Shown here piece by piece: positions 8,367 to 18,259 of a DNA stretch of 64,000 nt (its first letter is position 1; the number at the start of each line of letters is the position of its first letter). The translations under genes and the position numbers were made by a program. The DNA comes from Methanolobus vulcani. GTDB taxonomy: Archaea; Halobacteriota; Methanosarcinia; Methanosarcinales; Methanosarcinaceae. The notes under the pieces were generated by a model, which made no database searches, was not told where the DNA came from, and saw only the letters and a program-made list of their open reading frames with translations. The stretch is from assembly GCF_006546655.1 (NCBI RefSeq), contig NZ_VIAQ01000019.1:241711-305710 (forward strand), given 5' to 3'.

Positions 8367-9029
8367 TCAGGAATTATGAGAACAATTATTGAGATGAGTA
8401 TAGAGATAATCCGTAAGAGATGCATGATCCTTCAACACAATATCTGCCTGTGAAAGCTTATCTGGAGACACGTATGTTGGAACACCCACACAATAAAGAC
8501 CTGCACGCTTTGCAGATTCAACACCCATAGGTGCATTTTCTACTACAAGGCATTCTTCTTTTTCAATCCCAAGCAGCTCAACCGCCTTCAAGTATGGCTC
8601 CGGATACGGTTTTCCATAATGGACATCCTCACCGGAAACAATCACATCAAAAATGCCAGGGAAGAACTGATCCATAAAAGATTCAACTGTCACACGCTCA
8701 GAACCTGTAACCACCGCAAGCCTGAAATTATTTTTCATTGCCTTCAGGCAATCTGCCATTCCATTGAATGGTTTGACGTCGGCAATACTGGTGAATATGT
8801 CTACTTTTCTCTGCAAAATTCTGTCATATTGATCAGAATCAATATTTCCACCGGCTTTCTCAAAAAGCCATTGTAGACCCAGTCTGTGATTGGCACCTTC
8901 TATTTCGTATATATCTTCCGAGGTAACATTAGCACCTATCTCCCGGGAGACCTGCATCCATGCCTCGGCATGATAGGGCATAGAATCAACAAGCACGCCA
9001 TCCATATCAAAAATAAGAGAACTGAGCAT
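8367..9029 (-). CDS. HAD-family sugar-phosphatase / beta-phosphoglucomutase-like hydrolase
   Basis: 220 residues. Motif I FDMDGVLVDS at the N-terminus carries the nucleophile and acid/base aspartates; motif II is VVTGS; motif III/IV is YGKPYPEPYLKA ... CLVVENAPMGVESAKRAG. A four-helix cap between motifs I and II marks subclass IA of haloacid dehalogenase hydrolases, the group of phosphoglycolate phosphatase and beta-phosphoglucomutase. Substrate cannot be told from sequence. The N-terminal MLSSLIFDMDG leaves no room for a signal peptide, so it is cytoplasmic. Confidence 0.88.
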   Translation of the reverse strand: MLSSLIFDMDGVLVDSMPYHAEAWMQVSREIGANVTSEDIYEIEGANHRLGLQWLFEKAGGNIDSDQYDRILQRKVDIFTSIADVKPFNGMADCLKAMKNNFRLAVVTGSERVTVESFMDQFFPGIFDVIVSGEDVHYGKPYPEPYLKAVELLGIEKEECLVVENAPMGVESAKRAGLYCVGVPTYVSPDKLSQADIVLKDHASLTDYLYTHLNNCSHNS

Positions 9030-9077
9030 GGCCTGTAATTAACCTCATCCACAATAAAGTTTGTGTGATATAATTAG

Positions 9078-12000
9078 TCATGCCCTATATTCTGTCAGGA
9101 CCGGACCATCTTCTGAAGTGCTGTCTCCTGTATTAGCTGTAGTATCTGCTATATCAGAATACCAGCGGGTTGGCAGTTCATAGTCCAGAGTATCACTATA
9201 GGATGTTGGCAGGAAGAACTTTGTACCCCTGCCATCAAGGGCTGCTGCAAAACCAGGATCAATTGCATCAAGTTTCGTCTTGGCATCATCGGCGGATACG
9301 GATTTACCGATACGATAAAGAGCAAATTGCTTATTATACAGAGCGGATTCACATTCAGGATCAATTGCCAGTATCTTGTCATAGCATTCAACTGCATCAG
9401 ATACATCGCCCATTACATTCAGGATAAAGCCCTTATTATACCATGCAGTGATGCATGTTGGGTCAAGTTCCAGGGCTTTCCCATAGTAATAGAGAGAACC
9501 CTTGTAGCTGCTTCTCATATATGATACCGTACCCAGATAATACCATGCTGAAGCACTTGTCGGATCTGCGGCTGCGGCTGCTGTAAAGGATGCTGTAGCA
9601 GCATCCAGGTCATCCATCAGGTAATAAGTGAAACCTTTGCTGTTTAATGCCTTCACATTAGTAGACTCAAGATCCAGTATCGCATCGTAAGTTGCAATTG
9701 CTTCATCATATCTTTTGAGGCTGGTATATACTGAAGCCTTTCCAAAGAGTGAAATTGAATCGGCTGGATTTACCTCGAGTATTCTGTCATAATATCCCAG
9801 TGCATCCTCTCCATCACCAAGACCAACAGCAGCATTACTCTGCATCCTTAGCACCGTCACATTGGTAGGATCATACATCAGCACATGGTTGAAAGAATCT
9901 ATGGATTTATCATAGAGTCCAAGTTTGTACGCTGCTGAACCTGCCCTGTACCAGACATCCGTGTTTTGAGCATCATTTTTGAGGATAGTCTCATAGGATT
10001 TGAGAGATTCTGTGTACATATTCAGACTATCATAAGCCATTGCCTCATAATAAAGGGAAGAAATGTCATCAGGGTCCTGCTGAAGCACCTTTGAGAATGA
10101 TTCCACAGCTAACCGGTAGTCACCATTGTTAAAGTGAGAGAGACCTTTGCTGTACCAAGCATCCTGATCAGATGGATTAAGCAGTACTGCCTGCTCATAG
10201 CAGGTAACCGCATTTGAATAGTCACCAAGTTTATCGTAAGAAGATGCAAGGCTGACCCATGCTTCAGCAGAAGACGGATTCAAAAGTAAAGCTGTGGTGT
10301 ATGATTCTACTGCCTGGTCGGTCATGGACACACTTTCAAGAACTGAACCTTTGGAAACCCACACTTTATCATACGTGACCACATCACCCAAAATCTCAGC
10401 ATCTTTTAAGCTGGCAGAATAAGGGCTTTCAAATGGATTTGAGGAATACCATATAAAAATGTCTGAACTGAAAATATCATCATCCATAACACCGAAAACT
10501 GTTGAAGGAATTGAATAACTGGAAGAACTGTGATTTGCATTTTCAAGAATATTCCTGTTAACATCGAGCTGGAATTTTGCCACAGCGTGAGCTGGATTGA
10601 TTTGTAGTATCTGTTCATAACAGGCAATTGCTTCTTCATATTCGCCAATCTCATTCAATGCATTGCCTTTCCTAAGCAATGCATCAATGGAAGCTGGCTG
10701 TAGTTCAAGAACCTTTGAATATACTTCTACTGATTCATCGTACTTTTCCAGATTATCAAGGTCAAGAGCTTTGTTATAATGGGCTGCTGTGAAATTAGCT
10801 TCCAGTTGCACTGCCTTAGTGTAAGCCTTTTGTGCAGAACTGAATTCTCCAAGACGATCATAATCCATTGCAAGATTATAGTACATTCTTGGACATGAAT
10901 TGTCTACCTTCACCGCTTTTTCATATGATCTTACAGCTTCCTCATACATTCCAAGACTTTCATATGAAACTGCCATATAATACCACAATAGAGGATGATC
11001 TGATTCGGTTGCAGCTGAGTTCTCAAATGCCTCAATAGCACTTTCATAATTAGACATCTTATAGAAAGCAAGACCCTTATTGTACCATAGAAGTGCGGAA
11101 TCTGAATCAAACTCCGGTGTTTCTACATAGCAATCAGATACTTCTACAGGCATTCCGAAAAGTCCGGCTCCTAAGCCATAGGAACCGGAGGCTTTGTTAT
11201 CAGTCCCTACCAGAAGCGCTTTATCATATGCCTCAATTGCTTCCTGATACCTACCAAGCATATCAAGAACGTCACCTTTACGTGTCCATACCTCCCCATT
11301 TTCAGGCTCGTATACTAACACCTGATTGTAAGCTTTGAGGGCAGATTCATAATTAGCAAGTTCTTCATAGGTAGTTCCCATCTTGTACCATATATCAACA
11401 GCATACGGATCAAGTATCAGGTAAGCATTGTATTGCTGTACTGCAAGGTCTGGCTGACCGAGTTTTTCGAGGTCTATTGCTTTGTTATTGATCGCATTGA
11501 TGTTTTCTGAATCATAATAGATTGCCTCGTCATAAGCAGATATTGCGGCCTGATAGTCACCAAGTCCATCATATGCCATTCCTTTTCCATACCAATACAT
11601 TGTATTGTCAGGTTCGATCTCAAGTGCCCTGTTATAATATTCAATTGAATCATTATACTTGTTCAGTTCATAAAGACCGGCTGCAGTCATTGAGAATTCA
11701 GACGATTGAGAACCTGCAAGATCAATTATCTTATCATAATACTGCGTGGATTCATTATATCTCCCCAGGGCTTCAAGAGAAACTGCTTTTTGATACCATA
11801 TGCTTGGAAGTCTTAAGTCATATGTTATTTCAGGAGTTTCGCTGTTATCGGAAACATCAATGAGTGAAAAAAAACCTATATCAAATACACTTTCATAGTC
11901 GGATTTACTTTCATTTGCAACCTGCACAAGTGACCTGTTGTAATATTCAATGGCTTCTTCATTTTGGCCCATACTGGAAAGAACCATACCTTTTTTGAAA

Positions 12001-12302
12001 AGAGCTGCAGGTGAATCAGGATAAATGAAAAGTATGCTATCAAATACTTTGGAAGCTTCACTGTAATCTCCCATCAGGTAAAGAGTCGAACCTTTATTAT
12101 CAAGGGCCTGAATGTAATCAGGATCTGCCTCAAGTGCATTGTTATAATAAGTAAGAGCATCATCATAAGATCCGTTTTTAGCCATAGAAACTGCAATTGA
12201 ATTAAAATCCCTGGCTTCCTGACCCAGACTATCAGCTAAAGGGCATAAATGAATCAGGGCCAACAGGAGTATTATGCCAAGGACACGGTTTTTAGAGATC
12301 AT
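9078..12302 (-). CDS. Large secreted TPR protein (1074 aa)
   Basis: A signal peptide (MISKNRVLGIILLLALIHLCPLADS) is followed by some two dozen tetratricopeptide repeats of 34 residues, with the usual W/Y-G-A-Y-P spacing (e.g. WYGKGMAYDGLGDYQAAISAYDEA split over one repeat). No C-terminal membrane anchor is seen, so it is probably exported and soluble or bound to the S-layer. The repeats are broken by at least three Tyr/Asp-rich inserts and a similar tail that each end in a W-containing block (IWYQK, LWYNK, KVWVSK, RWYS), implying a modular superhelix. It likely scaffolds proteins at the cell surface. No neighbour hints at the cargo. Confidence 0.88.
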   Translation of the reverse strand: MISKNRVLGIILLLALIHLCPLADSLGQEARDFNSIAVSMAKNGSYDDALTYYNNALEADPDYIQALDNKGSTLYLMGDYSEASKVFDSILFIYPDSPAALFKKGMVLSSMGQNEEAIEYYNRSLVQVANESKSDYESVFDIGFFSLIDVSDNSETPEITYDLRLPSIWYQKAVSLEALGRYNESTQYYDKIIDLAGSQSSEFSMTAAGLYELNKYNDSIEYYNRALEIEPDNTMYWYGKGMAYDGLGDYQAAISAYDEAIYYDSENINAINNKAIDLEKLGQPDLAVQQYNAYLILDPYAVDIWYKMGTTYEELANYESALKAYNQVLVYEPENGEVWTRKGDVLDMLGRYQEAIEAYDKALLVGTDNKASGSYGLGAGLFGMPVEVSDCYVETPEFDSDSALLWYNKGLAFYKMSNYESAIEAFENSAATESDHPLLWYYMAVSYESLGMYEEAVRSYEKAVKVDNSCPRMYYNLAMDYDRLGEFSSAQKAYTKAVQLEANFTAAHYNKALDLDNLEKYDESVEVYSKVLELQPASIDALLRKGNALNEIGEYEEAIACYEQILQINPAHAVAKFQLDVNRNILENANHSSSSYSIPSTVFGVMDDDIFSSDIFIWYSSNPFESPYSASLKDAEILGDVVTYDKVWVSKGSVLESVSMTDQAVESYTTALLLNPSSAEAWVSLASSYDKLGDYSNAVTCYEQAVLLNPSDQDAWYSKGLSHFNNGDYRLAVESFSKVLQQDPDDISSLYYEAMAYDSLNMYTESLKSYETILKNDAQNTDVWYRAGSAAYKLGLYDKSIDSFNHVLMYDPTNVTVLRMQSNAAVGLGDGEDALGYYDRILEVNPADSISLFGKASVYTSLKRYDEAIATYDAILDLESTNVKALNSKGFTYYLMDDLDAATASFTAAAAADPTSASAWYYLGTVSYMRSSYKGSLYYYGKALELDPTCITAWYNKGFILNVMGDVSDAVECYDKILAIDPECESALYNKQFALYRIGKSVSADDAKTKLDAIDPGFAAALDGRGTKFFLPTSYSDTLDYELPTRWYSDIADTTANTGDSTSEDGPVLTEYRA

Positions 12303-12457
12303 AAGATAACCTGATGAATGAGATATTTTTACTAATGATTATAATCCGAAATAGTAATCAAAAGTATTGGCATATATCTAATTTAAATTGTCGCTTGTGA
12401 CTGAATACTATGGACTGAAGAATATATTAACAGGGATAAATAAATGGAGATCAGACA

Positions 12458-13054
12458 TTGGGAAGTATTAAAACTTTAAGAGATTCAGGACAAGCGCAGA
12501 AAGAGATAAAGAACTCCATATTTATTGCCTATGCTATTCCGGTAGAGAACGAGGATGAAGCTAAATTATTTGTTTCTACCATCAAAGAGCGGCACCACGA
12601 TGCAAACCACAATGTTTCAGCCTATCTAATAAATAGAGACAACGTCCTTGCAATGAAATATGATGATGACGGGGAACCTGCCGGAAGTTCAGGTAAACCT
12701 GTGTTCAAGATCCTTGAGATGAAAGAACTAAGCAATGTTGCAGTTGTTGTCACCCGGTATTTCGGGGGAATTAAGCTCGGATTCGGCGGGCTTGCCAGAG
12801 CTTATAGGGAAGCTGCTATTGAAGCTATTGAAAATGCAGGCGTTATTGAAGTTAGTGATAAGTCAATTGTGAAAATCGAATCTGATTATTCTGACATGGA
12901 TACTGTTTCCCGACTTGCAGAACAGTACGGAGCTATACTAAAAACTGATTACACCGAAGTTGTTTTTTTCACAGTGGAAGTGGACCTGGATTCCAAAGAT
13001 GCTTTTCAGGAAAAACTTATTAACGTAACCCGGAACAGGGTTACTATTATATAG
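12458..13054 (+). CDS. YigZ / IMPACT family protein
   Basis: 198 residues. The conserved IMPACT core is clear: HHDANHNVSAYLI, DDDGEPAGSSGKPVF and VVVTRYFGGIKLGFGGLARAY. The C-terminal 60 residues form the second DUF1949-like ferredoxin-fold domain. Members are cytoplasmic and bear on translation control, though the bacterial and archaeal role is not settled. The start is TTG: GGAGATC lies seven bases upstream, and the only nearby ATG (12444) is out of frame. Alone on this strand, it is followed 114 bases later by the TPR gene. Confidence 0.9.
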   Translation: MGSIKTLRDSGQAQKEIKNSIFIAYAIPVENEDEAKLFVSTIKERHHDANHNVSAYLINRDNVLAMKYDDDGEPAGSSGKPVFKILEMKELSNVAVVVTRYFGGIKLGFGGLARAYREAAIEAIENAGVIEVSDKSIVKIESDYSDMDTVSRLAEQYGAILKTDYTEVVFFTVEVDLDSKDAFQEKLINVTRNRVTII

Positions 13055-13168
13055 ATACTTCCACCTAAAAAGCAGGGTCAATTAAATCATTTAATATTAT
13101 TTATCCTGGAATAATAAATAGGATGAGTCATTGTTTACGTTATCATCACCAAATAAACCGAGAGCAAC

Positions 13169-15628
13169 ATGTCCAAAAAAGCAAGAGATATGGCATACAG
13201 GCACTTCAACAAAGGAGTAAGCCTTATTGAGAAAGGACAGCATGAAAATGCACTGAAGATTTTAAAACAAGCTGCCGAACAGGTAAAAGATGCAGATTCA
13301 CCGCAGATAGAGGTTGCAGTGTTACAGACATATGCAGACCTGCTATTCTTACAGGGAAAAAAAGAGGAAGCTCTGGAGAGATACATTAAAGCTGCAGATA
13401 TTGTTGAAAATGAGCCTGATTACCTGCTGCCGGAGCAGAGAGCAAATATGTTCAGTAATATGGCGCTTGCTCTTGAGAATACAGGAAGGAAAATAGAAGC
13501 TGGCGACAGGTATGCCATAGCTGCGCAGAATTATAGGGACCTTGTACAGAAAGACCCATCCAACCATTCACATATCGCCAATATGGTATCCACTCTGAAT
13601 AATATGGGTGCCCTGTTTGCTGAAACCGGAAAATATGAAAAGGCATTTGATGCTTTTGAAGAGGCTCTTAAACTCCAGGAAGAACTTGACGTAGAAACAC
13701 ATGATGAAAACGGCACTTTACGGAAGAAAAAAACCATTCGTGAGAACCTGCTGAACATTCCTCTGGAAGATGCATCCGAAATGGAGAAAGAGAAATACGA
13801 AAAACTGCTGCAGTTGTATATGAAAGAGGCAGAAGCTGAGGGAGAGAAAACCCTGAAAGTTGCTTCCATACTGCAAAACAGTGCTCACGTACTTGAGAAC
13901 GAAGGTCAGAAAGATGCTGCATTCTCTAAACTTGAAGAAGCACTGGGAATTGCTTCTACATTCATTGACAATGATAAAAATGCAGATTCAGGCCGTAAGC
14001 TAAGTATCGGAATACTTCGGGATATGAACAGGCTTCTGGAAGCTGAGGAAGATACTCAGAAGCTGATGGATAAATACGGAATCATACTTGATGCATCAAG
14101 ATATATACTGGCTTCAGAGCCTGAAAACATATCATACAAGCTTAATGTAGCATTTTCACTTGATATCATCGGCAATCTCCTGAAAGATTCAGGTGATATT
14201 GAAGATGCAATTAGAAACATAAAAGAATCAGTAGATATTGTTGTAAATATCCTTCAAAACGAAGTCGATGATAATAATGCAATCCATGCTGCAGTAGCTA
14301 TTATTGAAGACATGCTAGCTCTTATAGAACTTAAAGATGAAAACGAATCGAAACTTGAATTATACAAACAACTTGGAAACAAAATAGGAAAACCTGGCCA
14401 GGATAACCTTGAACTCGGACTTATCAGTGCAGATATCTGCAAAGAAACAGGACTTATCCTTGCTGAAGAAAAACGTTATTCTGAAGCCCTTGAGAATTTC
14501 AAGAAGGCCTTATCCATATATGAAACCGTAAAGCATGCAACTGGAGATGATTCTAAGATGAATGAGGTTCTGAAGAACACAGCAAAGGCACAATTTGATC
14601 TTGGGCGCTATGATGAGGCTTTGATAAGCTATATGCAACTTATTAAGAGTGGAGAGACTGACAGGGAATTTTCAGACAGGATAGACATCATTCTTTTAGA
14701 GCTTGAAAAGAAAGCAGATCATACCGGCGATGTTGATTTCATTGCAAAGGAATATGACCGCATTCTTGGGATCAGAGCAGAACTTCTTGGAATTCTCCCT
14801 GATCTGGAAGGAAAGAATGCAGGAAGAATTAGAGAGATACAGGGAAAGAAAGCAGACATTATGGTTGCAATGGGACAGTTAACAGAAGCACTGAACCTTT
14901 ATGAGCAACTCCAGATGAAGGAAGATTCAGGCAGGTATATTCCTAAAATCATAAAACTGCTTGAGAAGATGGAAATGTCTGCCTCAAACCAGCCGATCGA
15001 TAAAAAGCTTGAAGTCCTGGAATTCTTGCTCTTAAAATACAACGCTCTTGCAGAAAAATACCCTGACAATATTCAGATACTTGTTAACAAAGCATCTGTC
15101 ATTGATGGCATTGCATATACACTTTCAGAGAAGGGTGAAACCGAAGAATCCGGTTATATGTGTAATTATGCACTTGAAACATATTCAGAACTTGCTGCAT
15201 TGGAACCTGAAAACCTGTTCTCTGTAGAAAGAATAGCAGCACTTAATTCAAGGCTTGCTGAACTGGCAGTCGGAGCTGGAATTGCAAATGAAGCTGAAAA
15301 GAGGTTCCTCACTTCTCTTGAAACCTACAGGAACCTTATGAAAGCTGACCCTTCCAATGTTGAATATGAACTTGACCACGCAGGTGTGCTTGATGGCATG
15401 GGCGCCTTTTTCCTGAATGCAGGAATGTATGGTGAAGCAAAGAAGAGCTATGAAAATGCACTGCGCTCATATGCAGCAATAATGGACCAGAATCCTGAAA
15501 ACGTGACATACAGATCCTATGTGAGAATTACACTTGAGAACCTGGGATATGTTCTTGAGCTTATGGGAAGAAAGGATGATGCAAACTGGATGTATGAAAG
15601 TGCAAAAAGAATAGAAGAAGGTAACTAA
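13169..15628 (+). CDS. Cytoplasmic TPR-repeat protein (819 aa)
   Basis: No signal peptide or membrane helix. Repeated pairs of helices of the TPR type run nearly throughout (HFNKGVSLIEKGQHENALKIL at the start, NNMGALFAETGKYEKAFDAFEEAL, ENLGYVLELMGRKDDANWMYE at the end), with an unusually high Glu/Lys content. A non-TPR helical insert around residues 185-225 (DENGTLRKKKTIRENLL) breaks the solenoid. Probably a large adaptor; nothing around it names a partner. A long hairpin lies 89 bases past the stop. Confidence 0.85.
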   Translation: MSKKARDMAYRHFNKGVSLIEKGQHENALKILKQAAEQVKDADSPQIEVAVLQTYADLLFLQGKKEEALERYIKAADIVENEPDYLLPEQRANMFSNMALALENTGRKIEAGDRYAIAAQNYRDLVQKDPSNHSHIANMVSTLNNMGALFAETGKYEKAFDAFEEALKLQEELDVETHDENGTLRKKKTIRENLLNIPLEDASEMEKEKYEKLLQLYMKEAEAEGEKTLKVASILQNSAHVLENEGQKDAAFSKLEEALGIASTFIDNDKNADSGRKLSIGILRDMNRLLEAEEDTQKLMDKYGIILDASRYILASEPENISYKLNVAFSLDIIGNLLKDSGDIEDAIRNIKESVDIVVNILQNEVDDNNAIHAAVAIIEDMLALIELKDENESKLELYKQLGNKIGKPGQDNLELGLISADICKETGLILAEEKRYSEALENFKKALSIYETVKHATGDDSKMNEVLKNTAKAQFDLGRYDEALISYMQLIKSGETDREFSDRIDIILLELEKKADHTGDVDFIAKEYDRILGIRAELLGILPDLEGKNAGRIREIQGKKADIMVAMGQLTEALNLYEQLQMKEDSGRYIPKIIKLLEKMEMSASNQPIDKKLEVLEFLLLKYNALAEKYPDNIQILVNKASVIDGIAYTLSEKGETEESGYMCNYALETYSELAALEPENLFSVERIAALNSRLAELAVGAGIANEAEKRFLTSLETYRNLMKADPSNVEYELDHAGVLDGMGAFFLNAGMYGEAKKSYENALRSYAAIMDQNPENVTYRSYVRITLENLGYVLELMGRKDDANWMYESAKRIEEGN

Positions 15629-15990
15629 GGCATTGAGTAAATGAATGACAATAACCCCGCATTCTTTTGAATGCTATTTTACTCCCTGCCTTTGCTCATA
15701 CTCCTGATTGACAGATGGAATGTGGGCGTGTGCAACATGAAGATATTGAGGGGGATATCTTCATCCCACATTCCTATGCAATCCAATTTGTTTTTTGGCG
15801 GGTTTAATGATGTCCATATCGTACCATTTTGGGACATTTCTTTGTCACATGCCTGCGTTTTGGCTGTGACTGCATACTCTACAAATATAACAAACTATAT
15901 AAATATATCTATACAATTGTATCTAATGATTATCATCATTATGAGATAATGCGTGGCGTGCAAACATTACACATAAAATATAAAGAAGAA
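15629..15990. other. Intergenic stretch between convergent genes with a long hairpin
   Basis: No convincing gene. It holds the inverted repeat at 15717-15774 and, near 15924-15941, the palindrome TAATGATTATCATCATTA in an AT-rich run. The open frames here have no ribosome site and no family character. Confidence 0.6.
15717..15774. repeat. Long bulged inverted repeat (possible structured RNA)
   Basis: Arms GGAATGTGGG (15717-15726) and ATGAAGATAT (15737-15746) match perfectly to ATATCTTCAT (15755-15764) and CCCACATTCC (15765-15774). That is 20 base pairs with a one-sided 10-base bulge (15727-15736) and an 8-base purine-rich loop. It is far longer than a terminator needs and has no T-run directly after it; T-rich text follows about 15 bases on. 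Could be a small RNA, an mRNA-end stabiliser or a relic of a small mobile element. Confidence 0.7.
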
Positions 15991-16446
15991 CTATTCCAGA
16001 CCGCCGGAATCATGCAGGAACTGGAGCCATCTGCGAGCTTCAGCCACACGTTCCTTAGAAAAAATATCATGAAACTCTTTTTCTTTTTCCTTGACCGTCC
16101 CATCCTCTATTTCCCTGAGGTCCATAAGAGCTCTTAAAATGCCACCGGTCTCGTTGAATAGATCTTTTGCTTCTTTTTTTGTGAGTTTTGCAGTTTTGAG
16201 TTTTGTTTCATCTTTCTGCTCTCTTTCCCTGAGATACGCTATGTATTTAGAAATATGCTCTCTGTCTTCATCGGTGAGATTTTCCTTGTTTATCAGTTGC
16301 CATACAAGTTCATGCAACTTGCATTTATTACCATTAACTTCGATAGAATACGGAATTTCTTCTCCTACCCAGAAAAGTCTGGCATGTAAGGCTGCAAGAA
16401 GTTGGTTCCTTTCCCATTCTGATAATGTATCGTCCTTTACTGACAT
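15991..16446 (-). CDS. Conserved archaeal hypothetical protein (DUF5788-like)
   Basis: 151 residues, soluble, rich in charged residues. The N-terminus SEWERNQLLAALHARLFWVGEEIP and the helical tail EVAEARRWLQFLHDSG-like text recall a small family seen in methanogens and haloarchaea (DUF5788 as I remember it). No catalytic motif or metal-binding cluster is visible. It is read away from the PrsW-like gene; a perfect hairpin at 16500-16520 lies in the shared upstream region. Function unknown. Confidence 0.7.
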   Translation of the reverse strand: MSVKDDTLSEWERNQLLAALHARLFWVGEEIPYSIEVNGNKCKLHELVWQLINKENLTDEDREHISKYIAYLREREQKDETKLKTAKLTKKEAKDLFNETGGILRALMDLREIEDGTVKEKEKEFHDIFSKERVAEARRWLQFLHDSGGLE

Positions 16447-16499
16447 ATTGATATCTCCATAGATTTGTACTGAATAAACTACTGACTTTGAGCCACATA

Positions 16500-16520
16500 A
16501 TCTGCAACCCCCTTGCAGAT
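16500..16520. promoter_or_regulatory. Perfect dyad in a divergent promoter region
   Basis: ATCTGCAA-CCCCC-TTGCAGAT lies between two divergent genes, 54 bases from one start and 78 from the other. The position suits an operator more than a terminator; no regulator is identified. Confidence 0.4.
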
Positions 16521-16597
16521 ATACACCAAAGTATCTTTAAATAAAAATAAGCTTTGATATACTGTAGAATTGTGGAGAACTTAGGTAACGGGATAAA

Positions 16598-17506
16598 ATG
16601 GATATAACGACTCCTGATGAGCTACCGGAAAACATCATTGATAAACAGCAAACCCATTTTGAAGAGATACAAAATAACAGGAAACTTTCATGGCTTAAAG
16701 TTTTCACCGGTGGACTTGTCCTCTATATATTCGGGGTTTTTGCACTTGCTGCAACCCGCAACACCAACATCTTCCCTACAGTTGTTATGCTCGGAAATTT
16801 CCTGGTACCGATCACCTATGTTGCTTTCTTCTACCAAAGAAGACACCTTAGCAAACTGGATATGCCAACAACTGCATGGGCATTTTTCTACGGAGGACTT
16901 CTGGGAGTTTTAGCAGCAGCAACCCTTGAACCAATATTTCTGTCACAAAAATCGTTATTTTACTCTTTTGAAGTGGGCCTTATCGAGGAGTTTGCAAAAA
17001 TAATAGGGGTGATTATAATTGCCAAACGCTGTTTCCACGATTCTGAAATGGATGGACTTATCCTGGGAGCAGCTTCGGGAATGGGTTTTGCAGCTCTGGA
17101 AAGTACAGGATACGCATTCACAGCGTACCTCAGTAGTGGAGGAAGCCTCTCACAAACAGTGATTATAACACTGGTACGAGGAGTTATCGCACCAATCGGA
17201 CATGGTACATGGACAGCAATACTTGTGAGCACAATGTTCAGGGAAAGTGGTCCGCAAAATTTCCACATTAACCCCAAGGTCATCGGAGCATACATAACAG
17301 TGGCCGTCCTGCATGGATTATGGAACGGACTGCCTGACGTCCTATCAATGTTCCCCGTAACAGTATTCAATGTGTTCACCGGTCAGGTATCCATCGCAAC
17401 TGTTGGATTCTATATTTTATGGAGACACTACCGGGAAGCAAAAAGACTCCAGATAGAACGCCTCAGGCAGGGATTTCAGGATTCCGGGTGCTGGAAACAA
17501 AATTGA
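16598..17506 (+). CDS. PrsW-family intramembrane metalloprotease
   Basis: 302 residues with about eight hydrophobic segments. The catalytic motifs of the PrsW/abortive-infection superfamily are present: the EExxK site in VGLIEEFAKIIG, then APIGHGTWTAI and AVLHGLWNGLPD, whose His residues should bind the metal. Bacterial PrsW cleaves an anti-sigma factor; archaea lack that target, so the substrate here is unknown. Start ATG follows a GGTAACGGGAT leader. The next gene, a membrane protein, starts 76 bases downstream on the same strand. Confidence 0.85.
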   Translation: MDITTPDELPENIIDKQQTHFEEIQNNRKLSWLKVFTGGLVLYIFGVFALAATRNTNIFPTVVMLGNFLVPITYVAFFYQRRHLSKLDMPTTAWAFFYGGLLGVLAAATLEPIFLSQKSLFYSFEVGLIEEFAKIIGVIIIAKRCFHDSEMDGLILGAASGMGFAALESTGYAFTAYLSSGGSLSQTVIITLVRGVIAPIGHGTWTAILVSTMFRESGPQNFHINPKVIGAYITVAVLHGLWNGLPDVLSMFPVTVFNVFTGQVSIATVGFYILWRHYREAKRLQIERLRQGFQDSGCWKQN

Positions 17507-17582
17507 CCATCGTATTATATAAAATACATTGGATTATATTAAATTGCAGTGGATAATTATAATAGAAAAGGCTGGGTGGAAA

Positions 17583-18191
17583 ATGAGTTCCGAAAAAAAT
17601 ATTGAATGGGACATCGATGTTTCGATACTAACTAACAGGTTCATACTTAATGAGTTGCTGAGAGTTTTTGGAATTGCTACGTTAATAACAGCTGCTATCG
17701 TAGCGTTTATTACACTTCCTTCAATTTTAAGTGGAAATGCGTATTCCACAAGTAGCAACGCCAGGGATGCAAAATACGCACTCATGTTGATTGGAATACT
17801 GTTCCTGTTTACAGCACTGTTTATTATTGCATATTACGGCAACAAATACATGCTTACTTACAACCTTGACGGCAAAGGTGTAAGTACCATTACCAGAGAG
17901 AACCAGAATGCAAAGAACAGTAAAATTAACTTTTTGCTTATATTCGCCGGACTGCTTACAGGAAATCCAACTGCTGCCGGTACCGGACTCCTGGCGGCTT
18001 CCCACCAGAACCAGAATATTAAATGGAAGAATGTAAATAAAGCCACATTTTACCCTAAATTTAAGACAATTGCACTTAAAGCAGGATTTGCAGAAAAGAG
18101 CATTATCTTCTGCACACCGCAAAATTACGATTCAGTGGAACAGTATGTAAGAAATATGTGCAAAGGCGATTGCAGGATAAAAGAAAAGTGA
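17583..18191 (+). CDS. Hypothetical membrane protein with two N-terminal TM segments
   Basis: 202 residues from the ATG preceded by GGTGG. Two hydrophobic helices (FGIATLITAAIVAFITLPSIL and YALMLIGILFLFTALFIIAYY) flank a short extracytoplasmic loop; the C-terminal 100 residues look like a folded cytoplasmic domain containing a Gly/Ala-rich segment (LLTGNPTAAGTGLLAA) and WKNVNKATFYPKFKTIAL, which resembles a PH-like/YcxB-type domain. Function unknown. It may be co-expressed with the PrsW-like protease. Confidence 0.7.
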   Translation: MSSEKNIEWDIDVSILTNRFILNELLRVFGIATLITAAIVAFITLPSILSGNAYSTSSNARDAKYALMLIGILFLFTALFIIAYYGNKYMLTYNLDGKGVSTITRENQNAKNSKINFLLIFAGLLTGNPTAAGTGLLAASHQNQNIKWKNVNKATFYPKFKTIALKAGFAEKSIIFCTPQNYDSVEQYVRNMCKGDCRIKEK

Positions 18192-18259
18192 TACAAAAAC
18201 ATCCTGTATTCACTTTCCTTGCTGGTGGCATGTCTAAACTCTAACCATATTTGTTGAGA

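Noticed and set aside
15671..16137. Overlapping plus-strand open frames (92 and 102 codons) after the TPR gene
   Set aside because: No ribosome site, no family, and they span the long hairpin and run antisense into the DUF5788-like gene.
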